Below, one piece after another: positions 45,101-56,105 of a stretch of 64,000 bases of DNA. Both the position numbers and the translations under genes were made by a program. Every line of letters starts with the position of its first letter. The first letter of the stretch is position 1. The stretch comes from Silene latifolia (lineage: Eukaryota > Streptophyta > Magnoliopsida > Caryophyllales > Caryophyllaceae): positions 698,001 through 762,000 of the forward strand of contig NC_133526.1 of NCBI RefSeq assembly GCF_048544455.1. Reading direction: 5' to 3'. The notes beneath the pieces were generated by a model, which saw only the letters and a program-made list of their open reading frames with translations, had not been told where the DNA came from and made no database searches.

Positions 45101-47496
45101 AGAGATATAACTGAATATTCTATACTGAATCATATATAGGTTCTTTGTAGATATAATCACATTTGAGTTGTGTGATTACTCATGACGTTTATAAAGGATG
45201 ATTCATATCAGCCGACCCCAAATTATTTTGAGATGAAAACTCTTATGTTGTTATTGTTGTTGTTCTTTGGAGTAGGTGATCAATCATGGATTCCCTATAG
45301 AAGTCACTGATGCTACTATGGAAGTTTTTAAAGAATTCTTCGAGATGTCAAGTGAAGAGAAATCAAATATAACAAACAATATATGCCAATTTCGAATAAG
45401 CAGCCACAATTATGATACTGAACAAGTTCACTATTGGAGGGAGTTGTTGAAGCATACTTGTAGTCCTTTAGAGGATTGCAAGCTATATTGGCCCCAAAAA
45501 CCTATTAACTACAGGTTATTTCACAATTTTCATTCATAACGCGTTACAAGCTTTTGACTTCAGACCGTTTTATAAAATGTTTAAAAGAAAATGTGGTTAT
45601 GAAATGTAGGGGTGTTCATTGGTCCGGGACCGGACCGGACTGGACCAAACTCTCTGGACCGAAGACCAAATAAGGGTTAAGAGGTGGACCGAGGACCGGA
45701 CCATATTAATATTGGTCCGGTCCGGTCTGGACCATAAAAACACGTGGACCGGACCGGACCAAGTGGACCAAAGTGGACCAAATATTATTGTCATTGACAT
45801 GTTTTAGCATATAAAATTAGAACTCGAGAAGTTCGTAATGATCAAAATAAACAACATTAATTTCTTACGAGATTTAACTACATAATTACACATCTTATAA
45901 TACGTGTAAACAAAGTAGAAAATAAAATCAATAATATTACAAATTTAAAAATTCTTCTATTACATAACTTCGGTCCATGGTCCGGTCCGCGGTCCATTCG
46001 GGTTGGTCCAGGACCGGATCGAAGACCAAAGTAGAGTAAATAGGTGGACCGTGGACCGGACCAAACAAAATTCGGTCCGGTCTGGTCCGGACCAAATGGT
46101 CCGATCCGGTCTGGTCTTTGGTCCGGACCACTGAGTCAACAGAGCTAATGAAATGTCACAACTTTGAAATTGTCACAACTCACAAACACGAATAGCCGTA
46201 CCTCAGAATTACCGTACTTCCTTCGTATATAATCACTCCCAATATTCATACTAATGATAACTTACAAAGCACACATTTTTTTTTATGTTATGATTCCCGT
46301 AAATATGATAATGCGTGTTTTTTTGTTTAATAAAATATGTTTACGTTATGATTACAAGGGATGTGGTTGGGGCATATGTTACCGCAGTAAGGCACATAGG
46401 AGCAAGGGTGTTGGAGTTATTATCGGAAGGACTTGGTCTCGAAAAAGAATACTTAGCAGGTTCATTAAGTAAAGATGACTTCCTAATTGGTAATTATTAT
46501 CCACCATGCCCGGATCCAAGTTTGACGTTAGGGCTATCCGAGCATACGGATCCAAGCCTTATTACAATTCTCTTTCCGGGCCCAACTCCTGGACTTCAAA
46601 TGCGAAAAGATGGACAATGGTTCGACATTGAAACTCTTCCTAATGCTTTTGTTGTTATCGTAGGCAACCAACTTGAGGTACATATATTCCCTTTAACTCA
46701 AATACCTTTGACTTTTCACTATATAATTGTCTCTATAGACCTGTACTCGGGCCGGGCTAGGGCCAGGCCGGGCTGGGCTCTCCTGCTCAAACTCGAGCCA
46801 GGCCAGGGGAAGGGACGGGCTTGGTCGGGCTGAGATATGCTTGACCCGGGCCAGGACTAGAGGTGGGCTAAGGCCGGGCCGGGCTGGCGGGTCTTACCAT
46901 TTTATTTTTTTATTTTTTATTTTTGCTAAAATGGCGGGCTAAGGCCGGGCCGGGCCAGGCTGGAATTTCAGGACTCGGGCCGCCGGGCTAAGGCCGGGTC
47001 GAGCCGGTTCAGGCCAGGCTGCATAAAATAACGGGCTAGGGCGGGCGGGTCAGTCCGTACTGATGGCCAGCTCTAGTCTCTATATTACCTTCCAATATCC
47101 ACTTACATTTCACCTCAACAACATGTTTACTCCATTTAGCCACTTTTCACTGTTTAATTGTCACTCGCGAGCATCGTTCTATGTTTATAAGTATGATCTA
47201 AAATAATGTAACTAGTGTGGAAGAAAATAATGTAGGTTGTTAGCAATGGGAAGCTAAAGAGTGGAGTGCACAGAGCAGTAACAAATTCAAGTGAAGCTCG
47301 AATAAGCATAGCCTTTTTTATCAATCCGACACAAGAATGCATTGTCCAGCCAGCAAAAACAGATGATGGCGATAATCCTCCTTTATTTAGGGCCTTCCAA
47401 TACAAAACGTTTTTCACAACATTCATGCGTAAGAATGGGGATCGTGATGGGGATCGAGATGAGCGAGTGCTTGAGCCTTTTAAGATAAACTACTAG
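42179..47496 (+). CDS. 2-oxoglutarate-dependent dioxygenase, hyoscyamine 6-dioxygenase-like
   Basis: Exons 42179-42364, 45276-45514, 46359-46677 and 47236-47496 join in phase (GT-AG throughout) to 334 residues. Exon 1 carries METSLLSCLTKRKVSEKYVFPP and TIIPIVDLHDE; the join gives GLFQVINHGFP, the DIOX_N hallmark. The core contains NYYPPCPDP, SEHTDPSLITIL (iron ligands His204, Asp206), GVHRAVTNS (His260) and ARISIAFF (Arg270, Ser272, 2-oxoglutarate anchor), so it should be catalytically competent. Residue pattern and the PFKINY-type C terminus resemble hyoscyamine 6-dioxygenase-like members of the DOXC class; tropane substrates are unlikely in this lineage and the real substrate is unknown. 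A tail repeat (NGDRDGDRDER) is unusual. Intron 1 is 2.9 kb; introns 2 and 3 each hold a GC-rich hAT-like element. It is distantly related to the minus-strand 2OGD at 24846. Confidence 0.88.
42383..42490. mobile_element. Short MITE-like inverted repeat in intron 1 of the 2OGD gene
   Basis: TTGCTTAAGACGATTTTAAG at the left is roughly inverted by CCTTAACTTAAGATCG at the right. The CTTAAGACG core matches the 188-bp MITE family. No target duplication resolved. Confidence 0.4.
44255..44352. repeat. One-ended remnant related to the long-TIR MULE at 58096
   Basis: Sequence such as GGAGTATTCTTATTAAATAA and the preceding 80 bp resemble the right terminal repeat of the element at 58096-59253. No left partner is visible in this intron. 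Confidence 0.45.
45607..46147. mobile_element. GGACC-rich hAT-like element (541 bp) in intron 2 of the 2OGD gene
   Basis: Starts TAGGGGTGTTCATTGGTCCG, ends …CAACAGAGCTA, and is flanked by a perfect 8-bp ATGAAATG (45599-45606, 46148-46155). Both subterminal regions (to about 45780 and from about 45970) are dense arrays of GGACCGGACC/GGTCCGGTCC on opposite strands around an AT-rich core. Confidence 0.85.
46737..47075. mobile_element. GGGCCGGGC-rich hAT-like element (339 bp) in intron 3 of the 2OGD gene
   Basis: Flanked by a perfect 8-bp GTCTCTAT (46729-46736, 47076-47083). The ends are AGACCTG… and …CTCTA (complement TAGAGCTGG, a common hAT start). The interior is a series of GGGCTAAGGCCGGGC repeats. 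Confidence 0.8.
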
Positions 47497-47579
47497 CATG
47501 AAATATTGAGGATGTAAACCTCATTACTTTGTACCTTTTTTTTAAAAGAGACATAAAGTGTAGTCTATTGGTAGTAAAC

Positions 47580-47965
47580 CGATTGCGCTTGTTATATATC
47601 AGTAAGAAGATGAAGACTGATGATCATCTTTACATTCTTCCAATTTATGTTGAAGTTCTTCAAGTGAGACATCATCATTTTATGAGAAAATGTTAAATGT
47701 TATTTAAGCTGAAATGACGGTAAAAGAGGAGCTAAGGTCAATGATAAGAGAAATATCGTCGTAGGAAATGGTAAAATACTTGCATATAATGATAGACAAT
47801 GCCAGTAAACTATCTTGCTCCAGTCATAAACCACCGGTGAATATAGCGAATGTCTGGCACCAACAACTACGCCAGATGGAGCTCTCAGGAGTGCTTATAA
47901 TTCAAAAAGAATGGGAAAATATTTGCATTTCTCCAGAATGGTTAATCGGCCTTTTGTCCCCAGGG
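47580..47965 (-). pseudogene. Dispersed fragment of VPS52 (exons 3-4 and flanking introns)
   Basis: 47628-47690 matches the VPS52 exon at 35903-35960 (minus strand GATGATGTCTCACTTGAAG), and the adjoining ATATATCAGTAAGAAGATGAAGAC matches intron DNA near 35765. 47805-47845 resembles the exon at 36039-36089 in decayed form. 47870-47960 matches the intron-2 repeat near 36125-36195. The order is as in the gene, so a genomic piece of about 0.4 kb was copied about 11 kb away, next to the 2OGD gene. It cannot code. Confidence 0.75.
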
Positions 47966-48885
47966 TCTTACACAAATTCTCCCTCTTTCTTTCTCCTTCT
48001 CCTTCACACATTTAACCTTTACCAATTCTGTATCTCCTCAAATCCACAAATCAACATTCTCACTGAAACAAATTACCGTTTTCATCTTTGAGAGACTACG
48101 ATCTTATAATAGCTATACACGAAGTACCATTAGAGCCCTTAAACATCATTACCGATGCTTAGATTTAATGATTTGTTGATAATGGTATTTTATTACCCTC
48201 CCTGTTTTAGATGATTTTAAATTTATTGCTTGCGAGATAGGCTAGATTTCTTTAAAAATTGTATGCTACTCTCAGCTCTTTAGCTCGTGAAGAAATGTTC
48301 TTGATAACCTCGTATGTTGTAACTGCGTAAGTGTATCGTCTTCCTAAGTCGACTCCTTTGATGAAAAACATTTGGAACATTTTGTCGAATAATTCTTTGA
48401 GATTGTAAGTTGCCCATCCCATAATTTAGGCATTTGTCAAATAAAAAATCAATGGCCCATAGTCGACAAGTACTTTATTCTATTAATTTTTTTTGGTACA
48501 AAAGTACTTTATTCTATAATATGTGATTCAAAACAATTGATACTCTCTTGCTGCACCTGATCCTTCTGTCTGATCTCGATAAAAAAGCAGAGGCCCATGT
48601 ACGAAGGAATAGTATTCTATCGACAACCAAGAAATTAAAGGAAGATGTTTATGCTTTTAATTCTTCTTTTTATCAGCATCTAATGTGATGGATAATATGA
48701 AGATGTTGGATTGATGAAAACGACAACGTTGTATGCTGATAATAAGATCATAAACAAGATTGATTCTAATACTTGAAATACAAACTACGGAGTATTAATT
48801 AATTTATTTTTTTTATTATTATTACTAGATTTACTACTATTATTACTATTTTACTTATAAAGAGAAAGTAAGAATTATTACTATT
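47966..48885. repeat. Array unit R1 (about 0.9 kb)
   Basis: Reference unit of the 48-56 kb array, from ACACAAATTCTCCCTCTTTC to ATTATTACTATTTACAC, where the next unit starts directly. On the minus strand it contains a short frame NLKELFDKMFQMFFIKGVDL, GRRYTYAVTTYEVIKNIS, which is kept in R2 and R4 but matches nothing I recognise. Confidence 0.85.
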
Positions 48886-49698
48886 TACACAAATTCTCCC
48901 TCTTTCTCTCTCCTTCTCCTTCTCCTTCACACATTTCACCTTTACCAATTCCGTATCTCCTCAAATCCACAAATCAACATTCTCACTGAAACAAATTACC
49001 GTTTTCATCTTTGAAAGACTACGATCTTATAATAGCTATACACAAAGTACCATTAGAGCCCTTAAACATCATTACCGATGCTTAGATTTAAGGATTTGTT
49101 GATAATTGTATTTTATTACCCTCCCTATTTTAGATGATTTTAAATTTATTGCTTGCGAGATAGGCTAGATTTCTTTAAAAATTGTATGCTACTTTCAGCT
49201 CTTTAGCTCGTGAAGAAATGTTCTTGATAACCTCGTATGTTGTAACTGCGTAAGTGTATCGTCTTCCTAAGTCGACTCCTTTGATGAAAAACATTTGGAA
49301 CATTTTGTCGAATAATTCTTTGAGATTGTAAGTTGCCCATCCCATAATTTAGGCATTTGTCAAATAAAAAAGCAATGACCCATGGTCGACAAGTACTTTA
49401 TTCTATTTATTTTTTTGGTACAAAAGTACTTTATTCTATAATATGTGATTCAAAACAATTGATACTCTCTTGCTGCACCTGATCCTTCTGTCTGATCTCG
49501 ATAAAAAAGCAAAGGCCCATGTACGAAGGATTAGTATTCTATCGACAACCAAGAAATTAAAGGAAGATGTTTATGCTTTTAATTCTTCTTTTTTATCAGC
49601 ATCTAATGTGATAGATAATATGAAGATGATGGATTGATGAAGACGACAACGTTGTATGCTGATAATAAGATCATAAACAAGATTGATTCTAATACTTG
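48886..49698. repeat. Array unit R2, interrupted on the right by a CACTA end
   Basis: Nearly identical to R1 until AATACTTG at 49691-49698, where CACTACTACAAA begins. Confidence 0.9.
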
Positions 49699-50570
49699 CA
49701 CTACTACAAATCCAGGCAACTACAACGCCCCATTAACAACGAGTATTCACGAAAATCACAATAGACGTTGTAGAATGTATGGCGCGAATTTTACTAAAAC
49801 GAATTACAACGGGTATGGTTATAAAAACCGTTGTTATTAGTTTTAACAACGGGTTACACATACACAACCGTTGTTACTAATGTGGCGCAAAATTGACGCT
49901 AAGTTAGTGAAAAGTAATCACAACGGTTGCTTTTGGAACCCGTTGTTAAAACTTCTTTGACAACGGTTGTTGTTTAATAACCGTTGTCAATACCTTCCAT
50001 ACTATAAACCACACAAACACAAGTCTGCTGCAGCCACAAAACACAAACCTTAATACACAAACACAAACCCAGCAGCCAAACACAAACACAAAACACACAC
50101 TTTCTCATCGTCTCTTTCTCTCTTTCTCATCGCCGCTTTATCTTCTCGTCGTCACTGTTGATTTCATCGTCTCTTTACGTACGTTCTGTAATTATCAGGT
50201 TTGTTTCATCGTCAGTATTTTATTTTTCTAATTATTTCATTTCCATGTATGTGTTTTTATCGACCATTAGGTTCCGTTCAAAGATCTGCTATATCGTCAT
50301 ATAGTGCATTCTTTCTTTGCTCCCGTCAAGCCATCTTCTTTGGCGTCCTTCAATCGGATCGAGCATAGTAAGAGTCTTAAGGATGATATCATTCATTTTG
50401 TTGGAGTTTGGAGTTTGTTTTGAAAGATTAAGGAGGGTTAATTTATTTGGAGTTTGTTTTAGCAGTTAGGGTTTGGAGAATATATTGAGATAATGGAATT
50501 GCATGTTAGTTGAGATAATGCAATGTATTTATACTAAGCAATGTGTGGGTTGAGTTGTTTTTTAATTAAT
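49699..50570 (+). mobile_element. CACTA (En/Spm) terminal region, truncated
   Basis: Begins CACTACTACAAATCC, the classical CACTA terminus, followed in 350 bp by about ten AACAACGG/CCGTTGT motifs in both orientations, the usual subterminal repeats. Then comes C/A-rich leader-like DNA and an intron-like GTTTGT…TTAG segment (50199-50270). The matching right terminus (…GTAGTG) and a 3-bp target duplication are not found, and the right limit is approximate. No transposase. Confidence 0.75.
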
Positions 50571-50575
50571 ATATA

Positions 50576-51360
50576 TGTTAGGAAGTTGTGCCATAATCAT
50601 CATCATATCTCTCAATGTTGCTTCAAATCTTATTACTAACCCTTCTCATTCCATATTGTCCGTTCATATGCACAAATGATGGCGTAATAATCTGGATCTT
50701 GATGATGACTGATCTATGGAGTTCAAAAAATGGAAGCAAATCAATCAAGCATAACTCAACACTTTCAAAATGATCATTTCATTTAATTTTAAACCAAATA
50801 CATTACAGTAATTATCAGAAATCAAAAGATGTATAATAAGCCGGAACAACCCCGGTTAAGCGTAAAAAGCGCTTCTCAACCTGCCACCAATCACGCCACT
50901 CTGGTATACCGCTAACTTCCGGGTCATTGGCTTCATATTTTGCAATAACAGATTGAATATGATGGTCAATTGTATGGTGGAATTTACCTAGGATTTTGTT
51001 TCCACTATTGTCTCCCATAAGTTACCACTCACAATTTAGGAAACTGTTCAGTTGACTCTTTGATGGTAAGAGTCTATATAAGGGGAACATATTTATTCTG
51101 ATTAAGGTTCACCAAGCCTATCTCATTAAGAAAATACACCATCTAAATTGTGAGGCTGAGGGTTTGGAAATCAAGTCAGATCTGGGGACTTATAATTTGG
51201 GTTATTCTTTAAGACGGGTCAATTATTTCAAGCAATGGCTGGAGGTAAGTAATCGATCTCTTTTATCGCTTCCGCATTCAGTTGGTACATGTTCATTATG
51301 AGACTAGAACATGTTAATTTTAGACTATAAAACTTACAGTTGGTATCAGAGCGAGTAATC
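50576..51360 (+). mobile_element. Ty1/copia LTR remnant with initiator-tRNA primer-binding site
   Basis: TGGTATCAGAGC at 51341-51352 is the canonical copia primer-binding site (initiator tRNA-Met) and is preceded by …CTTACAGT, so an LTR should end at about 51338. A plausible LTR start is TGTTAGGAAGTTG at 50576. No copia protein or 3' LTR follows before array sequence resumes at about 51591. 51361-51590 is leader-like DNA of the same remnant. Confidence 0.6.
50815..51018 (-). CDS. Short open frame of unknown identity
   Basis: Sixty-seven codons, MGDNSGNKILGKFHH… to VPAYYTSFDF, with a Trp/Arg-rich stretch IPEWRDWWQVEKRFLRL. Composition looks protein-like and it ends in a clean stop, but it lies inside the presumed copia LTR remnant. 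It could be a captured 3' exon or chance. I do not recognise the family. Confidence 0.25.
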   Translation of the reverse strand: MGDNSGNKILGKFHHTIDHHIQSVIAKYEANDPEVSGIPEWRDWWQVEKRFLRLTGVVPAYYTSFDF

Positions 51361-51590
51361 GCCTCTGTCTTGCTTGATTAATTATAATTGAAACCCAGTT
51401 TAGACATAATGGAACTTTTGTGGGTTTTATGTTAAAAAGGTTTTTCGGATTATTGGGTATTGCTACCGCTAATTTTGCTTTTCGACCATCTGTTAATCCA
51501 TCTGCTTTTGGTTTAAACTGTCGGTAGGCCATTAACGGCTTTGTTAGACAATTTGAGAATTTGTCGTGATGTATCATGCAATATGTTGAT

Positions 51591-51888
51591 CCATGTACGA
51601 AAGAATAGTATTCTATCGACAACCAAGAAATTAAAGGAAGATGCTTATACTTTTATTTCTTCTTTTTATCAGCATCTAATGTGATGGATAATATGAAGAT
51701 GATGGATTGATGAAGACGACAACGTTGTATGCTGATAATAAGATCATAAACAAGATTGATTCTAATACTTAAAATACAAACTACGAAGTATTAATTAATT
51801 TATTATTTTTTATTATTATTACTAGATTTACTACTATTATTACTATTTTACTTATAAAAAAGAAAGTAAGAATTATTACTATTCACAC
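51591..51888. repeat. Array unit R3 (partial, about 0.3 kb)
   Basis: From CCATGTACGAAAGAATAGTA through GACGACAACGTTGTATGCTG to the AT-rich unit end. Equivalent to the right third of R1. Confidence 0.85.
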
Positions 51889-52090
51889 AAAATATTTTAT
51901 TACCGTAAATATTTTAGTTTAATGATTAACACGGAAGTATTGTGGATAACAGTCCACAACTTCGAATTCCTCTATCTCTCTATTTGTAATGCGACAGCTT
52001 CAAATCCCCCGTTTTATTATTTGTTGAGCACTTTAACCCAACTTCCCTTACTCAACCTCCAGTCCTCCACTCATTCTCCCAACTTCCCCG

Positions 52091-52425
52091 TTTTATTATT
52101 TGTTGAGGGTTTTGTTGTTTTCACATCTGAAGGCGGATACTCGCTTTGGCGATTGAGCATTCAAAAGTTGCACAAAATCTCATTTGTGATGGCACGTATC
52201 CGTCACTTTGGAGTGACGGATACCATTTTCTCTCACAAATGACCCAAACAGAGGAGAGAGGGAAGCACATGGGGGTGCCCCCACCTTGTCCCCCTATCCG
52301 TTTTGTGAGTGGCATTACCCGTCACTTATTCCGACCCGTCTTCAGCAAGACTAATTGCAAAAGTTGATGATGTAGGTGTGAAAAATGCTGTAACTGAGGT
52401 AAGATACAAGCTAAAATTATTCCTC
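52091..52425 (+). repeat. Segment of unknown origin shared with 57722-57870
   Basis: GGGTTTTGTTGTTTTCACAT, then CTTTGGCG, CATTCAAAAGTT and GGTAAGATACAAGCTAAAAT occur in the same order at both places, with the 187-bp MITE inserted in this copy only. It looks like a coding exon end followed by a donor (GTAAGA) but translates to nothing I can name. Confidence 0.6.
52171..52357. mobile_element. 187-bp MITE, MULE-type, family copy 2
   Basis: Flanked by a perfect 9-bp CAAAAGTTG (52162-52170, 52358-52366). The related site at 57779-57800 is empty (TTCAAAAGTTCATGATGTAG). The interior contains CACATGGGGGTGCCCCCACC, the reverse of the copy at 9696-9883. Confidence 0.88.
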
Positions 52426-53161
52426 TTACGAATAAAGTAAAGTTGTACTCCGTAAGCGAATAAAGGGAACTAGTATAAGATTGTACGAGGTGCTCTTTAG
52501 AATGTGAAATTGGTATTCGTGTCAAAATGCAGTGGTGTCCGTGCACACAAATTATTCCTCTTTTTGGAGTGTGTTAGACTGTTGTTGTACATAGTATAAG
52601 AACGGAACAAACTTGTTCACCACTTTTACTCACATGGCCGGCCATTAAGACGAATCTTAATTGTTACTTTTGTTACTTTATTTATTTAAAAAAAAAAGGA
52701 TGTTTTGTTACTTCTATTCTATCCACTCATCTATGGCATCTACTCCGCACAACTTTGTTAAAAGGGATGTTATTTGTTACGTACTTGGTACCATCAAAGC
52801 ATCCCACTTTTAAAAAAAGTTGATCTCATATGTGCCATCCACACTTTAAAAAGGATGTTAATTGACGAATACATTTTCTTTTACAATTTCAAAGTGAATA
52901 TTACGAATACAAGATTAAAATCAAAATAATGTTTAGATTTTCTTATTTACTAAAATAATTAAATTAAATATGAAGTACTTAATTTAATAGTACGAGTATG
53001 TTTTTCATTAACCATTGATAGGTACCTGATTTTATAACACTTTTTTTTTGTCGCTCGTAAATTACTAACATCGCTCGAATAAATGATTAAAAATACTCTC
53101 ATGTATTTTAATTTTCTTCTACCTCACCCTCGTTTTTGAAACTTTTTGAAATTTCAAAGTG
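52426..53161. other. Intergenic, no gene seen
   Basis: AT-rich DNA between array pieces. No supported feature. Confidence 0.55.
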
Positions 53162-54545
53162 CTTCTGCTTTTAATTCTTCTTTTTATCAGCATCTAATGT
53201 GATGGATAATATGAAGATGATGGATTGATGAAGACGACAACGTTGTATGCTGATAATAAGATCATAAACAAGATTGATTCTAATACTTGAAATACAAACT
53301 ACGGAGTATTAATTAATTTATTATTTTTTATTATTATTACTAGATTTACTACTATTATTACTATTTTACTTATAAAGAGAAAGTAAGAATTATTACTATT
53401 TACACAAATTCTCCCTCTTTCTTTCCCCTTCTGCTTCACACATTTAACCTTTACCAATTCTGTATCTCTCAAATCCACAAATCAACATTCTCACTGAAAC
53501 AAATTACCGTTTTCATCTTTGAGAGACTACGATCTTATAATAGCTATACACGAAGTACCATTAGAGCCCTTAAACATCATTACCGATGCTTAGATTTAAG
53601 GATTTGTTGATAATGATATTTTATTACCCTCCCTGTTTTAGATGATTTTAAATTTATTGCTTGCGAGATAGGCTAGATTTCTTTAAAATTGTATACTACT
53701 CTCAGCTCTTTAGCTCGTGAAGAAATGTTCTTGATAACCTCGTATGTTGTAACTGCGTAAGTGTATCGTCTTCCTAAGTCGACTCCTTTGATGAAAAACA
53801 TTTGGATCATTTTGTCGAATAATTCTTTGAGATTGTAAGAGCATCTCCAATGGTTTGCTCTAGGGACTTGCATGCAATTTTTATAAAATAGCAAGCAAGT
53901 AGCTTACCATTGGAGTGAGAAAATATTGATGTAGCTTATGAGCATTGTAGCTCTACCAAGCATGTAGTTTGATTTTAAAAAATAAAAATAAAATAAAAAG
54001 TAAAATTTATAATTGGAGAAAAATTCTATTGTAGGACCCATAAAGCTAGAAAGTGTTGTAGCCAACCATTGGAGCAGTATGTAGTCGAAGAGCAAAATAG
54101 CTTAAAAAACCGTATTGACAAATCAAGCTACAACGTGTTGTAGCTGTCCATTGGAGATGCTCTAAGTTGCCCATCCCATAATTTAGGCATTTGTCAAATA
54201 AAAAAGTAATGACCCGTGGTCGACAAGTACTTTATTCTATTTATTTTTTTTGGTACAAAAGTACTTTATTCAATAATATGTGATTCAAAACAATTGATAC
54301 TCTCTTGCTGCACCTGATCCTTCTGTCTGATCTCGATAAAAAAGCAAAGGCCCATGTACGAAGGAATAGTATTCTATCGACAACCAAGAAATTAAAGGAA
54401 GATTCTTCTGCTTTTAATTCTTATTTTTATCAGCATCTAATGTGATGGATAATATGAAGATGCTGGATTGATGAAGACGACAACGTTGTATGCTGATAAT
54501 AAGATCATAAACAAGATTGATTCTAATACTTGAAATACAAACTAC
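53162..54545. repeat. Array unit R4 (with a preceding partial unit)
   Basis: 53162-53400 equals the right third of R1; 53401-54545 is a full unit interrupted by the Tourist-like MITE at 53839-54162. The empty site is GATTGTAAGTTGCCC in R1 and R2. Confidence 0.88.
53839..54162. mobile_element. Tourist-like MITE (324 bp)
   Basis: Ends GAGCATCTCCAATGG and its exact inverse CCATTGGAGATGCTC, flanked by TAA (53836-53838, 54163-54165). The uninterrupted array units R1 and R2 have TAA once, confirming insertion. Confidence 0.92.
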
Positions 54546-54980
54546 ACAATTGTTTGCGCTTATACAGTGAAATTTCTCCAGCTTGCATTACACAATTGCG
54601 ATACTGGTCTGGTTTAGTATGCTCATAATGTTGCAACTGCGTAAGTGTATCGTCTTCCTAAGTCGACTTCTTTGCTGAAATATATTTGATCATTTTGTCG
54701 AATAATTCTTTTAGATTGTAAGACGTGATTTAGGCATTTGTTAGATAAAAAGTACTTTATTTTGTTATATGTGATTCAAAACAATTGATATTACAAAATA
54801 AATTACTTTTTTTTTTTTTTTTTTTATGATTAAAGTACTTTTTATTGTAAGTACTTTATTCTTTTTCTTTTTTTTAGTATGCCCATGGCCGACATTATCT
54901 TGTAAGTACTTTATTCTTTTTTTTCTTTTTTTTGGTACAAAAGTACGTTATTCTCATATGTAATTCAAAATAATTGATAT
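54546..54980. repeat. Array unit R5 (decayed, partial)
   Basis: Carries diverged pieces of the unit middle (CTGCGTAAGTGTATCGTCTT, CTAAGTCGACTTCTTTG, GTACTTTATTCT) with poly-T tracts and rearrangements. Confidence 0.7.
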
Positions 54981-55729
54981 TCTCTTATTGCACCTGATCC
55001 CTCTACTCGATAAATTCTTTGCCTATTATAGCGTTTTAGCTTCTATGTTAATGTTCCCAGCCATTTTCAATAAGAAGATTGTTGTCCATGATGTAAACTA
55101 ACCATTAGACCCACTGGCGGATTTACCATAGACGTTGGGGTGTCCTAGGACACTAAAAAAGTGAAAAAAACCTGAGCTAAGTCACAAAATCTCATTATAG
55201 ACGGCACATATCCGTCTATAACTAAAGACGTGTCAAATACAATACCACATTTCTAATAGGAAAAACAATAAGTGAGGTGGTGGGGACCAAAAATATCACA
55301 ATTTTCAAGCTATTTGAGTCTCTACCCTCACAAATCCAATACTTTATTTAATGTTTGTTTGTTGCGCGTTTCATTCTGCGACAAATAGCGGAGTAACCTA
55401 TTCCTCAATATGTTGAGGATCGTTGAAGATTGTAAATTATCATTGGAGGGCTCAATTTATACTTCCTCATTTTTATGAGCAGCTTATTATGCGTTGTTGG
55501 AGTCACTTGGAGATGCTCTAAAGAGCAATGTCCCCTTTTTTCTCTTTCTTTTAAAAGATATACAAAAATCAAAACAAATTGGATTTTGATTAAACATTTT
55601 TTACATAACATCAAATTTTAAAGATTTTGTAAAGTATTTTACAAATATTATTCCTTAATTTCCTTAATTTCAAAGTTGAGTAATGGGATAATTTGTAACG
55701 AAAATGCAAGGTTGAATTATTATTCTTTA
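54981..55729. other. Intergenic, no gene seen
   Basis: AT-rich. ACGGCACATATCCGTCTATA near 55200 resembles MITE ends of the GACGG type. No gene. Confidence 0.5.
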
Positions 55730-56105
55730 AGTGCGTCTGCTTTTAATTCTTCTTTTTATCAGCATCTAATGTAATGGATAATATGAAGATGATGGATTGA
55801 TGAAGACGACAACGTTGTATGCTGATAATAAGATCATAAACAAGATTGATTCTAATACTTGAAATACAAACTACGGAGTATTAATTAATTTTTTATTTTT
55901 TATTATTATTACTAGATTTACTACTATTATTATTATTTTACTTATAAAGAGAAAGTAAGAATTATTACTATTTACACAAATTCTCCCTCTTTCTTTTTCT
56001 TTTTCTTTCTCCTTCTCCTTCTCCTTCACACATTTCACCTCTACCAATTCTGTATCTCCTCAAATCCACAAATCAACATTCTCCCTCAAATCAAAGCTGG
56101 CTTCA
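55730..56105. repeat. Array unit R6 (partial)
   Basis: From CTGCTTTTAATTCTTCTTTT through the unit end, then the start of another unit (ACACAAATTCTCCCTC) to about CATTCTCCC, after which similarity stops. Confidence 0.85.

Noticed and set aside
51922-52242. 106-codon plus-strand frame
   Set aside because: It runs into the 187-bp MITE and changes reading there; only the short segment shared with 57722 may have been coding.
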